Source: an uncultured bacterium (lineage in GTDB: Bacteria; UBP6; UBA1177). Taken from it: a DNA stretch of 64,000 bases. The translations under genes and the position numbers were made by a program. Location of the stretch: assembly GCA_905233945.1 (NCBI GenBank), contig CAJOFY010000003.1, positions 57,868 through 121,867 of the forward strand, given 5' to 3'. Shown here one piece after another: positions 1 through 9,169 of this stretch; positions within the stretch are counted from its first letter, which is position 1; every line of letters begins with the position of its first letter. The notes under the pieces were generated by a model, which saw only the letters and a list, made by a program, of their open reading frames with translations, was not told the DNA's origin and searched no databases.

Positions 1-1977
1 CGGAAAATATGTGCCGTCTACTGCAGGATGTCTGCCGCTGTCAACAATAGTTAAAAGTTCCTGCGGTGTCGGCAGACGCCAGCCTGTATATCCGTTGTAT
101 GCAAGGTTGCGGCAGTATTCGTTTGCTTTTTCCCAGGTTATGTTTTGAGCAAACGTAAGATTCCTTTGCCATTCAAGCCCGGTATTGTTGTCATAAACGA
201 TTTTTTCAGAAATAGAGAAACTTTGCGGAGTGCAGGTTCCGAGTTCGGCATATTGGGCATCCTGACCGAAAAAGTCTGCTTCGGGAGATCCGGGGCAAAC
301 TGTTTCGTTTTCGCCGTCATAGCACTTTTTCTGACCGGTACAGATGTTTCCTAAATGGAGAGGTTTTTTATCTATACATACCGAATTATTCCACCAATAG
401 AACCCCGGATTACATTCACAGACAAACTTGTTTGCAGCTTTTGATATACAGAGCCCTGTTGCGTTATGTGTCGCGCAGATTTTGGATTCGCATGAAGAAA
501 GGCCTTCCGGACAGCCGCACGGATTCTCAAGACAGGAAGTTCCGTCCCAAAAATAATTTTCATCACAGTCGAACCGGCACTCGGTATCGCTGGGAACCGG
601 ATTGTAGCGTCCGATTTCGCTCGGAATCCATTCGTATTCGTCCCAAGTCTGTTCCACTTTGTCGATAGAGTTCCAGTGTGCTTTAGCCGGCGGTAATCCG
701 GAACAATCCACGGTTCTTTTGTTGTATATGCACTTGTTGAAGTCATTCCAGTGATAGTCGGCTTTACACTTGAATACGCACTCCGTTTCACTTGAAGTTT
801 CACTGAAGCTCCCATTCTGACTCGGAAACCATTCGTTGCCGTTCCAGGTCTGTGTTATGTGATCGACTGTATTCCATTCGGCGTTTTCCGGAAGCCCTTT
901 GCAGGGGACGTCATATTTCGTCTTGAGATCACAACTTTTTGTCGAAGTGTTAAAGAAGTAGTCGTCTTCGCACTCGCAAAGATAAGCATGAGCATTGGTC
1001 GCTTCGCACACACCGGTTGAATAGGGAATGTCGCATTTGCACGGATCTACGCACTTCTTGATGTTTGAGTCATAGAAAAAACCCGGGTCGCACTTGAACC
1101 GGCACTCGGTGTCGCTCGGATCTTCGTTATATTTCGCTGTCGAAGCAGGATCCCAGGAATATTCATTCCAGATTTGAACAATTGTCGAAACAGTGTTCCA
1201 GACTGCATGGTCAGGAAGCCCGGTACATTCTGTTGTTCTGCTGTCGGCATTACATACTGAGCCGTCCCAAGTGTAATTTTCTTTGCATTTATAACGACAT
1301 TCTTTAGAACTCGGTTCCTCATTGTAAGTTCCGATTTCACTTGGAACCCATTCAGAACCGTTCCACTCCTGATTGATGGAAGATTTGGTATTCCATTTGG
1401 CATGGTCAGGAAGTCCGATACATTTCACGCCGTACAAACTGTCCGGTTCGCAGATTCTGTCCCACCAGTTCCAGCTATAGTTTTCTTCGCAGTCGCAGAC
1501 ATATTCTTGTTTGTCCACTACAGTACAGTATCCAGAGGAGTTTTCTGTCTCCAGACAAGGATTTGAAATGCACGGCGATTCATCATCACTGTCCTCGTCA
1601 TTTTCCGGCTCAGTATTTGTGCCGCCGCCGCCTCCACCACCGCCGCCGCCGCTGTATCCGGGTTGGTCTTCATCGCTGTTGTCTTCATCGCTGTTGTCTT
1701 CATCATTATCATTATCTTCTTTATTACCTTCTTCATCTTTGCCGTCATCATATTCTTCCGCTTTTTCATCTTCTTTCTCTGTGCAGATATTGGTTTTAGC
1801 GTCGCAGACCAACCCGTCTTCACATGTTTTTAAAAAACAGCAAGGAGCATTAAGTTTTCCGCATTCTTTATCGCTTTCCTGATATTTGTCATAGACAGAT
1901 TTGTCCCTGCCGCAGCTGCAACTTTCGATTAAAAACAACAAAACAAAACTAAGAAAGCTCAAGAAAAATCTGTTCAT
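1..1977 (-). CDS. Cys-rich repeat surface lipoprotein with DUF1566 (Lcl C-terminal) domain, 3' end cut by window
   Basis: The frame is open for 659 codons from ATG at 1977, with GAGGTGA just upstream as ribosome site, and runs off the left edge. The N-terminus is a hydrophobic export signal ending in IESCSCG, probably a lipoprotein signal. An acidic low-complexity linker and ten consecutive glycines follow. Then come four Cys-rich repeats of about 75 residues that start with C-x-GLP..A.WN and hold WNG/WxPS and TEC-x-(F/Y)-x-C motifs, mixed with EGF-like Cys segments. The last visible part (GLEWQRNLT, TWEKANEYC, GWRLPTPQELLTIVD) matches the start of a DUF1566/Lcl domain. Such mosaics are secreted or surface-anchored; the ligand is unknown. 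It is a single gene; nrdR lies 97 bp upstream on the same strand. Confidence 0.85.
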   Translation of the reverse strand, partial: MNRFFLSFLSFVLLFLIESCSCGRDKSVYDKYQESDKECGKLNAPCCFLKTCEDGLVCDAKTNICTEKEDEKAEEYDDGKDEEGNKEDNDNDEDNSDEDNSDEDQPGYSGGGGGGGGGGTNTEPENDEDSDDESPCISNPCLETENSSGYCTVVDKQEYVCDCEENYSWNWWDRICEPDSLYGVKCIGLPDHAKWNTKSSINQEWNGSEWVPSEIGTYNEEPSSKECRYKCKENYTWDGSVCNADSRTTECTGLPDHAVWNTVSTIVQIWNEYSWDPASTAKYNEDPSDTECRFKCDPGFFYDSNIKKCVDPCKCDIPYSTGVCEATNAHAYLCECEDDYFFNTSTKSCDLKTKYDVPCKGLPENAEWNTVDHITQTWNGNEWFPSQNGSFSETSSETECVFKCKADYHWNDFNKCIYNKRTVDCSGLPPAKAHWNSIDKVEQTWDEYEWIPSEIGRYNPVPSDTECRFDCDENYFWDGTSCLENPCGCPEGLSSCESKICATHNATGLCISKAANKFVCECNPGFYWWNNSVCIDKKPLHLGNICTGQKKCYDGENETVCPGSPEADFFGQDAQYAELGTCTPQSFSISEKIVYDNNTGLEWQRNLTFAQNITWEKANEYCRNLAYNGYTGWRLPTPQELLTIVDSGRHPAVDGTYFP

Positions 1978-2074
1978 TGGTCACCTCTCTTGCCGAATTT
2001 ATAAACCAGCAACACTTTATAATACAATTTTAAAACAATAATACAATTTCAAGCAAAGAGGGTTTTGTGAAATT

Positions 2075-2533
2075 TTATTTGTTTTCTTCGCGGACCTCGT
2101 TCACCTTGGCAATGAAGTCTTCCGGATCAACAAACTCTTTGTAGACTGATGCGAAGCGGATGAACGCGACTTTATCGACTTCTTTCAGTACGTTCATGAC
2201 GATATCGCCGATGACGCTCGTCTCAATTTCCTTCTTTTCGTAGGACTGAAGCTCTTTTTCGATTTTATCGATCATAAGGTCGATGGTTTCAGCCGAAACG
2301 GGGCGTTTCTGACACGAAATCATGAGCCCTTTTTTGATTTTGTTGCGGTCGTAAGGCTCCCTTTCGCCGTTTTTCTTTTTTACGACGGGCATGATTTCTT
2401 CGATTCTTTCATAAGTCGTGAATCTGCCGCCGCACTCCTCGCATTCGCGTCTTCTTCTGATTTCGCAGTCATCTTTCGTGGAACGGGAATCAATAACTTT
2501 ATCTCTGATGGAACCGCAGAATGGACATCTCAT
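2075..2533 (-). CDS. nrdR: Transcriptional repressor NrdR
   Basis: This 152-residue protein has the usual NrdR length. It starts with a zinc ribbon (MRCPFCGS near residue 3 and CEECGGRFTTYER near 31) followed by an ATP-cone domain (VVKKKNGEREPYDRNKIKKGL). NrdR binds NrdR boxes in front of ribonucleotide reductase genes and represses them according to the nucleotide bound in the ATP cone. It lies 32 bp downstream of glyA on the same strand, so the two are probably cotranscribed, an order common in Gram-negative bacteria. No NrdR box was recognised in the window. Confidence 0.97.
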   Translation of the reverse strand: MRCPFCGSIRDKVIDSRSTKDDCEIRRRRECEECGGRFTTYERIEEIMPVVKKKNGEREPYDRNKIKKGLMISCQKRPVSAETIDLMIDKIEKELQSYEKKEIETSVIGDIVMNVLKEVDKVAFIRFASVYKEFVDPEDFIAKVNEVREENK

Positions 2534-2565
2534 TTGACTACTCTGAAAAAGTTTATGAAAAAGGA

Positions 2566-3858
2566 CTATCTGTTGATAAGCGGGTATTTTTTGCAGATTT
2601 CGACAACTTCATTGTGTACTTCTTCAATGATCTTGCTGTCGATGATGCTGTCGTCGATACCGATCTTCGGGTTGAACTCGTTGCTCTTGATGTTCATGAT
2701 GACTTTGTCCATAAGTCTTGCGACGTGGCGGACATCGTCTTCATTGAGACCTCTTGTGGTGAGGAAAGGAGTTCCTACGCGGATACCGCTCGTGATGAAA
2801 GGCGACTGGTCGTCGAACGGAACCATGTTCTTGTTGACGGTGATGTGTGCCTTGTCAAGAGCTTTCTCGACGATTTTGCCGGTTTTGCCTTTGTTTCTGA
2901 GGTCGATGAGCATAAGGTGGTTGTCGGTGCCGCCCGAAACAAGGTTGTAGCCCATTTTGTTGAATTCGTCAGCCATTGCAGCTGCGTTTTTGACGACCTG
3001 GGTCATGTAAACTTTGAAACTCGGGTCAAGTGCTTCCTTGAAGCATACAGCCTTTGCAGCGATGACGTGCATAAGCGGACCGCCCTGCATTCCGGGGAAT
3101 ACAGCGGAGTTGAGGTCTTTTTCGTATTCTTTCTTTGCGAGAACAAGACCGCTTCTCGGGCCTCTGAGTGTTTTGTGAGTCGTTGAAGTTACGAAATCGC
3201 AGTAAGGAACTGGACTCGGATGAAGTCCTGCAGCTACAAGACCGGCGATGTGAGCCATGTCAACCCACATGATAGCGCCGACTTTGTCGCAGATTTCGCG
3301 GATTCTTTTGAAGTCGATGATTCTCGGGTAAGCCGAAGCGCCTGCAAGAATCATTCTCGGTTTATGTTCAACTGCAAGTCTTTCCATTTCGTCGTAGTCG
3401 ATCCTGCCGGTCTCTTTTGCAACGCCGTAGGGAACGATGTTGTAAAGTTTTCCGGAGAAGTTTACAGGGCTGCCGTGAGTGAGGTGGCCGCCGTGGTTGA
3501 GGTTCATCGCGAGAACCGTGTCGCCCGGTTTGCAGACGGTGAAGTAAACGCTCATATTTGCCTGGGAGCCGCTGTGGGGCTGAACGTTAGCACACTCAGC
3601 GCCGAAAAGTTCGCAAGCTCTCTCTTTCGCAAGTTTTTCGACCTGGTCAACAACTTCGCAGCCGCCGTAGTATCTCTTTTTCGGATAACCTTCGGCATAT
3701 TTGTTGGTAAGCAGCGAACCCTGTGCTTCCATAACAGCGTTGCTTGTAAAGTTTTCGCTGGCGATAAGCTCAAGACCGCCTTCCTGTCTCTCTGCTTCTT
3801 TTTCGATGATAGCTGCAACTTCCGGGTCAACGCTCGGGATGTACTTCAAATTCAACAT
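2566..3858 (-). CDS. glyA: Serine hydroxymethyltransferase
   Basis: The 430-residue protein interconverts serine and glycine with tetrahydrofolate as one-carbon acceptor and uses pyridoxal phosphate. Visible family landmarks are [17 protein letters not shown] near the N-terminus, [11 protein letters not shown], the HGGHLTHG segment and the PLP-lysine segment [14 protein letters not shown]. The length is normal for bacterial GlyA. ATG at 3858 is preferred over the upstream TTG at 3870 because GGAGGA (3863-3868) lies immediately in front of it and would be inside the longer reading. It probably forms an operon with nrdR. A rho-independent terminator of the glycan operon lies directly upstream. 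Confidence 0.98.
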   Translation of the reverse strand: MLNLKYIPSVDPEVAAIIEKEAERQEGGLELIASENFTSNAVMEAQGSLLTNKYAEGYPKKRYYGGCEVVDQVEKLAKERACELFGAECANVQPHSGSQANMSVYFTVCKPGDTVLAMNLNHGGHLTHGSPVNFSGKLYNIVPYGVAKETGRIDYDEMERLAVEHKPRMILAGASAYPRIIDFKRIREICDKVGAIMWVDMAHIAGLVAAGLHPSPVPYCDFVTSTTHKTLRGPRSGLVLAKKEYEKDLNSAVFPGMQGGPLMHVIAAKAVCFKEALDPSFKVYMTQVVKNAAAMADEFNKMGYNLVSGGTDNHLMLIDLRNKGKTGKIVEKALDKAHITVNKNMVPFDDQSPFITSGIRVGTPFLTTRGLNEDDVRHVARLMDKVIMNIKSNEFNPKIGIDDSIIDSKIIEEVHNEVVEICKKYPLINR

Positions 3859-3884
3859 TTTATCCTCCAAAAAAAGTTAAAAAA

Positions 3885-3935
3885 CCAAAAAACCGCAAGA
3901 GTTTAATAATAATAAATTATTTTGCAAATTTGCGG
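3885..3935 (-). terminator. Rho-independent terminator closing the glycan operon
   Basis: Read on the minus strand, CCGCAA (3935-3930) pairs with TTGCGG (3898-3893) around an AT-rich loop, and is followed by TTTTTTGGTTTTTT. It sits 60 bp past the stop of the last glycan-operon gene and 27 bp before the glyA start, so it separates the operon from glyA. The loop is long (31 nt), which lowers certainty. Confidence 0.6.
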
Positions 3936-3994
3936 TTGTCACGACCGGTAAAAAAGAATTTACACGGTTATTTGTTGATTTTGTAGTGAAAGAT

Positions 3995-5059
3995 TTAAAT
4001 GTTCCCTAAAGTTCTAAGAATATTTAAAGTCCTTTCAATCCCTTCTTTAATCGCGTAACGAGGTTCCCATCCCAGTTTCTTAAGTTTGCTGCCGTCAAGC
4101 AGAGCTTTTGTGGCTTTGCTGTATCCGACCGCTTCGACTGCATCAGGAATCTCGAACACGACGTTTTTCCCTGCATGCTCCGCAATTATTCCGGCAAGAT
4201 CCTTAAGCATGATGTCGGATGCTTTGTCGGCAATGTTATATGCCTCTCCGTTTTCGCCTTTCAAAAGCAGGAACAGGAATCCGGATATTGCATCAGCCAT
4301 ATATGTGTAGGAATAATTCTGAGTGCCGGCCGACTTCAAAACGATATCTTCACCGGCAACACCTTTCTTTATGAACTGGCTTATCGCTTTTGTATCGCTC
4401 ATAAGCATTGTCGGCCCGTAAGAACGCGTGAAGCGCGCAATTACAACATCAAGACCTTTCTGAAGTTTATATGCCTGACAAAGAGCTTCACCGCAGCGTT
4501 TGCTTTCAGGATAACCCGCTCTAAGCGTGTTGGAATCGATATATCCGCAGTAGTGCTCGTCAAACATTTCAACATCACCGCGGTTTTCACCATAAACTTC
4601 ATTGGAAGATGCAAAAACAAATCTGGCGGCATTGTGAGCAACTGCAAAATCAAGCATATTCTGAAGCCCGAGGATATTTGTGATTATAGTTCCGACAGGA
4701 TCTGTCGCATACTGCACAGGATGAGTGTTTGAAGCAAGATGAAGGAGATAATCAACATTTCCGAGATCATCTCTGACAAAAGGTTTATTGATGTCATGTG
4801 GAATAAAAACCAGATTTTTGTCGCCCCACCATTTGGAAAAACGCTCTTTAGCCTTTTCCTGCGTGCGGCCTAAAGCATAAACAGTGCAGTTGAGCCCTTC
4901 AGTATTTTTCTGCATGACAACATCAACAAAAAAACTGCCGAGAAGACCGGTAGCACCTGACAAAAGAACAGACTTGTTCTGAAGTTTTTCCCAAGGTAAT
5001 GGTAAAATCGAAGCATTTTTAACATCATCAAGATATAATTTATTTGCATAGAGAGACAT
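3995..5059 (-). CDS. NAD-dependent epimerase/dehydratase (extended SDR), nucleotide-sugar type
   Basis: This 354-residue extended short-chain dehydrogenase has the Rossmann motif GATGLLGSFF near residue 35 and the catalytic YPESK (YxxxK) near 185, with FASSNEVYG before it. The overall form resembles UDP-glucuronate decarboxylases and dTDP-glucose dehydratases. It is the last gene of the glycan operon, 10 bp after an IspD-like cytidylyltransferase that in turn follows a LicD-like transferase. That pairing suggests a substrate in CDP-alditol or other nucleotide-sugar synthesis, as with paired cytidylyltransferase and reductase genes in capsule loci. The exact substrate cannot be read from the sequence. 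Confidence 0.85.
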   Translation of the reverse strand: MSLYANKLYLDDVKNASILPLPWEKLQNKSVLLSGATGLLGSFFVDVVMQKNTEGLNCTVYALGRTQEKAKERFSKWWGDKNLVFIPHDINKPFVRDDLGNVDYLLHLASNTHPVQYATDPVGTIITNILGLQNMLDFAVAHNAARFVFASSNEVYGENRGDVEMFDEHYCGYIDSNTLRAGYPESKRCGEALCQAYKLQKGLDVVIARFTRSYGPTMLMSDTKAISQFIKKGVAGEDIVLKSAGTQNYSYTYMADAISGFLFLLLKGENGEAYNIADKASDIMLKDLAGIIAEHAGKNVVFEIPDAVEAVGYSKATKALLDGSKLKKLGWEPRYAIKEGIERTLNILRTLGNI

Positions 5060-5069
5060 TAGGACCTCG

Positions 5070-5786
5070 TTATTTCAACCAATTATCCTTATCCGACTTA
5101 AGATATGCTTTGAACATTTCCAAATCGTCTTTCGTAGTCAGCTTTATGTTTTTGTCAGACCCTGCCGCGAAATAGAGACGCTCGCCCAATTCGACCATCA
5201 TGGTGTTGGTATAAGATGAACCGTAAATACCGACACCTTCAGCAAACGCTTTTTTGTAACCCCAAAGCAGTTTTCCAAACTTGTATGCCTGAGGTGTTGA
5301 GACTCTGCGCAATGTTTCACGCGGAATATATTTCACCGTGCTGATTTCATCGTCAACCACAAAAATCTGCTCATTGTAAGGCAGTGAAGTGACAGCATTC
5401 CCATATTGCTGAGCTTTTAAAATAACATCAGTGAGGACGGTTTCATCAACAAGAGGTCTGATTCCGTCATGAATAATAACAATATCATCTGCAGAATATT
5501 TGCATTCAAGGTTGTACACACCGTTACGGATTGATTCCTGACCAGTATTTCCACCGGAAACTACCCATTTCAGCTTGGAGATATTGAATTGTTTGGCATA
5601 AGCCCAAAGAACATCGTGCCAGCCGTCAATACAGACAACTTCTATTGCATCTATCTGCGGATGTTTCTGAAAACCTTCCAAAGTGTAGATAAGAACAGGT
5701 TTGTCGTACACATTAATAAACTGTTTGGGAATATCCTGCCCCATTCTGCTCCCAGAACCACCGGCAATAATTATTGCGACATTCAT
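5070..5786 (-). CDS. IspD/TarI-family cytidylyltransferase in glycan context
   Basis: The 238-residue protein opens with the nucleotide-binding signature GGSGSRMGQDIPKQF, as in IspD and TarI. The second landmark reads HDGIRP in place of the HDAARP usual in MEP-pathway IspD; variants at this site also occur in TarI-like enzymes. It would couple CTP to an alditol phosphate (for instance ribitol 5-phosphate) or to methylerythritol phosphate. Position between a LicD-like transferase and an SDR inside a polysaccharide operon favours a CDP-alditol role, but it could also serve as the cell's IspD. Confidence 0.85.
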   Translation of the reverse strand: MNVAIIIAGGSGSRMGQDIPKQFINVYDKPVLIYTLEGFQKHPQIDAIEVVCIDGWHDVLWAYAKQFNISKLKWVVSGGNTGQESIRNGVYNLECKYSADDIVIIHDGIRPLVDETVLTDVILKAQQYGNAVTSLPYNEQIFVVDDEISTVKYIPRETLRRVSTPQAYKFGKLLWGYKKAFAEGVGIYGSSYTNTMMVELGERLYFAAGSDKNIKLTTKDDLEMFKAYLKSDKDNWLK

Positions 5787-5801
5787 TTTTTTACAGTCTC
5801 C

Positions 5802-6461
5802 TTATTTATTCAAACCAAGTAAACTTTTGATAAAATTCCGAAATTTTTTAGGAATCATGTGAATCAATATCTGCATATAATCCCTTCGCAAAATCAAAGG
5901 AAAATAAGCCGCCTTGTTTTGAGGGATCCTCCAGTCTTTTCCGTACAACATTATTAAAATTTTTTCATATTCTTGCGGAACGGAAAAGGATTCTCCAATA
6001 AAATTAATGACTTTCAAGTCATCGACAAATGAATTCGGGATTTTTGCTCCTGCCAAATAATATTTATTTTTTCCGGCACTTTGCACAATATCGACATCTA
6101 TGTAAACTCCTTGGCGTAAAAAAGAATATAAAACTCTTTTTTCCCCGGCATAATAACGGATAAACAAAAAACCTTCCTCTTGTAAATTCGGAATCATGTT
6201 CAACAATTCTTTTTCACACTTGGATATTATATCAATATCTGTATCATTTTTGATAAAATTTTGTTCCCTTATTGCTCCCAATAAAGTTCCAAAAAAAAGA
6301 ATAAATTTGAAATCATATGATTTGGCGATTCTATTGAAAATCTGCAGGTTGGACTTCGCAATATTGGAATCAATTGCAGTATCTGTTTCGCGATCAAGTT
6401 TTTGAGGATTATATACAAATTCCCTGCCTTTGATTGTAATTTTCTGTTTTGTGTCAGACAT
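5802..6461 (-). CDS. LicD/fukutin-family phosphotransferase
   Basis: This 219-residue protein carries the LicD-type nucleotidyltransferase core: FFGTLLGAIREQNFIKNDTDIDI near residues 55-77, where the D-x-D-x-D cluster binds metal. LicD proteins move phosphocholine, and the related fukutin and FKRP move ribitol phosphate, from CDP carriers to glycans. Here the neighbouring IspD-like enzyme could supply the CDP donor. Its start overlaps the end of the preceding glycosyltransferase by 8 bp, so translation is likely coupled. The polar group that is transferred is inferred only. Confidence 0.8.
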   Translation of the reverse strand: MSDTKQKITIKGREFVYNPQKLDRETDTAIDSNIAKSNLQIFNRIAKSYDFKFILFFGTLLGAIREQNFIKNDTDIDIISKCEKELLNMIPNLQEEGFLFIRYYAGEKRVLYSFLRQGVYIDVDIVQSAGKNKYYLAGAKIPNSFVDDLKVINFIGESFSVPQEYEKILIMLYGKDWRIPQNKAAYFPLILRRDYMQILIHMIPKKFRNFIKSLLGLNK

Positions 6462-7401
6462 GCAGTTTACCTCTTATTTTTCCGATAAAATTAAAGACTC
6501 TTATTAAAAATGAAAAATGGGCAGCCATAATTTTTTGTTCAAAATCTTTGTCTAGAGCGATATATTTCGGATGATGTAATGGAAAATTTATTTCGTGCGA
6601 GGTTAAGTTGTTGAATTTGCTGTAAATATTTAAAGTGTGCGTCGCATCTTCGCCGAATCCTATGTTGCTTACCAGATTTTTTGCGGGAACAATTGAAAGA
6701 CCGTTGTTGATGTCTTTTGCGAAACCCCACTGATAATCCCACCATGAAACTTCCGGATTTTTAAAAGTTTTATCGAGAATCCGGCTGATAAATTTGAAAT
6801 ATATAGGTTTGTCGAAAAGTTGTCGGATGATTTTCCTGACATTCTTGTTTTCCCAAGCCGAAATCTCAAAATCGTAAAGATTCCAAGCTCTTCGCCATGT
6901 TCCCCAGCCCCATTCCGAGGCATATTTTGCAAAATAGTAACTCTGGCTTGAATCCTGATACTGATATTGCCCCAACCGGTTTGTGCCGCTTATCTGCATT
7001 ATCCGGTTATCGTCTTTGTATTTTACAAGAAGTTCTTCCATAAATTTGAAGAAACTGCCGTTAGGAACACAGTCATCTTCCAGAATTATTCCCATTTCGA
7101 CCTGATCAAAAAACCACGATATCGCTTCGGCAGGACCTTTTCCACAGCCTAAATTTTTTTCTCTGATGAGAGTGTGCAGCTCGCAATCCCAATCAATCTG
7201 GGAAAGAACCCAGTTCCTGACATTTTCGCATTTTTCGGCTTCGCCTTGAACATTTTTCCTCGGGCCGTCCATCGCGATAAACAGCTGCCTGGGTGCGACC
7301 TCTTTTATTTTTGCAAAAACCTGTTTCGTCGGTTCGATTCGATTGAAAACTATAAATAAAATCGGAATGTTATATGTTTTTATCGGCGCAAGGTCTGTCA
7401 T
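6454..7401 (-). CDS. Glycosyltransferase, GT-A fold (GNT-I/GT13-like)
   Basis: The 315-residue protein begins with IPILFIVFNRIEPTKQVF and LFIAMDGPR, and has ILEDDCVP near residue 120, an acidic metal-binding (DxD-type) motif as in nucleotide-diphospho-sugar transferases related to GT13. FFKFMEELL and the WGWGTWRRAW segment follow, both common in this bacterial family. It likely adds one sugar to the exported glycan at the cytoplasmic face. It overlaps the upstream glycosyltransferase by 32 bp and the downstream licD-like gene by 8 bp. Donor and linkage are not predictable. Confidence 0.8.
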   Translation of the reverse strand: MTDLAPIKTYNIPILFIVFNRIEPTKQVFAKIKEVAPRQLFIAMDGPRKNVQGEAEKCENVRNWVLSQIDWDCELHTLIREKNLGCGKGPAEAISWFFDQVEMGIILEDDCVPNGSFFKFMEELLVKYKDDNRIMQISGTNRLGQYQYQDSSQSYYFAKYASEWGWGTWRRAWNLYDFEISAWENKNVRKIIRQLFDKPIYFKFISRILDKTFKNPEVSWWDYQWGFAKDINNGLSIVPAKNLVSNIGFGEDATHTLNIYSKFNNLTSHEINFPLHHPKYIALDKDFEQKIMAAHFSFLIRVFNFIGKIRGKLHV

Positions 7402-8320
7402 TTAGCGGCTCCTTTGATAAGATTGCTGCGATATATCCGGCGAAATATCCGAATTTTTTCAGTTTTTTATAAATAAAAGCTCTTGAAAAAAATCCTGGAA
7501 CAATAAAAATTGCCAATTCAAAAAATGAGACACCCAACATGCAGAATTTTTTAATAAAATCGATACTTAAAAGTTCCGCTTTTCTGATTTGTGCTATGGT
7601 TTTTCCGCTTTGAACAGATCTTTTGAAGACATTTTTTGGAGAATAACTTTTTTCAGATACCAAGTGATAAACGAATAAATCCGGGGAATATTGAACATTT
7701 TCATTGTTTTTCAGCATTTTGTTGAAGAGCAGCGATTCTTCGCCGAAAGCGATTTTGTTCCCTACCATTCCATATTCAGCAGAAAAACCACCATATTTTA
7801 TTAAAACATCTTTATTAAAAATCATGTTTGATCCGCTAAGTCCGAAAGGATAATTTTGCAAATTTAACTGTAAATGTTTGTCTCCCCATGAGTGAGTTCC
7901 GAACTCATCTTTGAACCATTTTGGTTTTTCAATGTTGTACCAAGGGAGGATTTTCCCGCCGAAAGCCGCAATATCTTTATTGTTTTGAATCACAGAAATG
8001 ATTTTTTCGATCCACTCTTTGTCAGCGATAGCATCATCGTCGATATAGGCAATATATTTTCCTTTCGCTTCATCTATCGCTCTGTTGCGAGCCTGGCTAA
8101 GGCCTTGTTTTTCTTCAAAAATATATCTGAAATTCAGATTCTCTTTGCAGAAATCCGTAGCAATTTCTTTTGTGCCGTCGGTCGAATTGTTGTCGATGAT
8201 CAAGACTTCAAACAATTCTTTGTCTACTGTTTGATTTGCCAGTGATTCAAGGCATTTTGGCAGAACATCCGCCCGGTTGTATGTGCATACTGCGACCGAG
8301 ATTTCAGGTTGGTTTGTCAT
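7370..8320 (-). CDS. Family 2 glycosyltransferase
   Basis: This 316-residue protein has a standard GT2 N-terminus: SVAVCTYNRADVLPKCLESL, LIIDNNSTDGT and the DxD-type motif AYIDDDA near residue 95, followed by EWIEKII. A hydrophobic stretch near residues 260-280 may touch the membrane. It abuts the upstream GT2 gene directly (the next gene starts at 8321) and overlaps the downstream one. It should transfer a sugar from a nucleotide donor to the growing polysaccharide. Specificity is unknown. Confidence 0.88.
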   Translation of the reverse strand: MTNQPEISVAVCTYNRADVLPKCLESLANQTVDKELFEVLIIDNNSTDGTKEIATDFCKENLNFRYIFEEKQGLSQARNRAIDEAKGKYIAYIDDDAIADKEWIEKIISVIQNNKDIAAFGGKILPWYNIEKPKWFKDEFGTHSWGDKHLQLNLQNYPFGLSGSNMIFNKDVLIKYGGFSAEYGMVGNKIAFGEESLLFNKMLKNNENVQYSPDLFVYHLVSEKSYSPKNVFKRSVQSGKTIAQIRKAELLSIDFIKKFCMLGVSFFELAIFIVPGFFSRAFIYKKLKKFGYFAGYIAAILSKEPLNDRPCADKNI

Positions 8321-9133
8321 TCACCCTTCCTTTTTATGACCCGTCACCAAATTTCGCATTTTTATTAACAATTTGGCAAAAAACCTCAATAATGATTTAC
8401 GCTTTTTGCTTGGCAACACAATATACTTTGTCTTAATCTTAGCGATTTCTTCTTCCGTAAAGAATTGCTCTTGAAAAATCTTTCTTTCCGCCAAATCAAG
8501 TTTGCTGTTTGTTGAACTGATTCCGTCACACACAAAAACCGAAATAATTTGGTCAACATGTTTTGCAGAAACATTGTATTCGCACAAAAGTTTTTTATTG
8601 AGAATATTGTCCGAAATAATTCTGAAATTTTCCTCGTAACCGCCGAATTTTTCAAAGACTTCTTTTTTATAGAATGTTGCCTGATGCGGTAAGGTGTCCA
8701 AATAGAAGAAATCGGCTTCCGGTCTTTTTTCAATTATTTTTACCGAATATTTCCCGTTTGTCGGATCTATGCAAAAAGTGTTTCCGTAAATCACACCAAA
8801 TTCATCGCTTTCAAACAAATTCATTAATGATTTTATGATATTGTAGTGAACCAGATAATCGCCGGCATTCAAAAACAGCAAATAGCCTCCTGTTGCCGTT
8901 TTTATTCCTTTATTCATGGCGTTATATATTCCTGAATCAGGCTCGCTTATCCATTTTATAGGATATCTGTCTGCATATTGTTTAATAATTTCAAGTGTTT
9001 TGTCGGTGGAAGCTCCGTCCACAATAATATATTCAATGTTTTCGTTGAAACAGTTCTGCGCTACAACGCTGAGCATCGTTCTTTCAATCGCATTTTCCGC
9101 ATTTTTACAGACTGTGATGATTGAAATTTTCAT
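8321..9133 (-). CDS. Family 2 glycosyltransferase
   Basis: The 270-residue protein shows GT2 motifs MKISIITVCKNAENAIERT, YIIVDGASTDKTLEII and SEPDSGIYNAMNKGIKTATG, then FLNAGD in the metal-binding position. The pattern YNAMNKGI resembles colanic-acid-type WcaA/WcaE transferases. A basic tail (PSKKRKSLLRFFAKLLIKMR) may associate with the membrane. It lies within the glycan operon, 36 bp after a membrane protein gene. Donor and acceptor are unknown. Confidence 0.88.
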   Translation of the reverse strand: MKISIITVCKNAENAIERTMLSVVAQNCFNENIEYIIVDGASTDKTLEIIKQYADRYPIKWISEPDSGIYNAMNKGIKTATGGYLLFLNAGDYLVHYNIIKSLMNLFESDEFGVIYGNTFCIDPTNGKYSVKIIEKRPEADFFYLDTLPHQATFYKKEVFEKFGGYEENFRIISDNILNKKLLCEYNVSAKHVDQIISVFVCDGISSTNSKLDLAERKIFQEQFFTEEEIAKIKTKYIVLPSKKRKSLLRFFAKLLIKMRNLVTGHKKEG

Positions 9134-9169
9134 TTCAAAAGTTCCTCATAAAGCCGTAGATATTATAAA

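Noticed and set aside
2521-3906. Two long plus-strand frames opposite glyA
   Set aside because: They mirror the glyA coding strand and have no domain; glyA itself is certain.
5070-5786. Assignment as the cell's MEP-pathway ispD
   Set aside because: It is not excluded but placed second: HDGIRP and the LicD/SDR neighbours suit a glycan cytidylyltransferase better.
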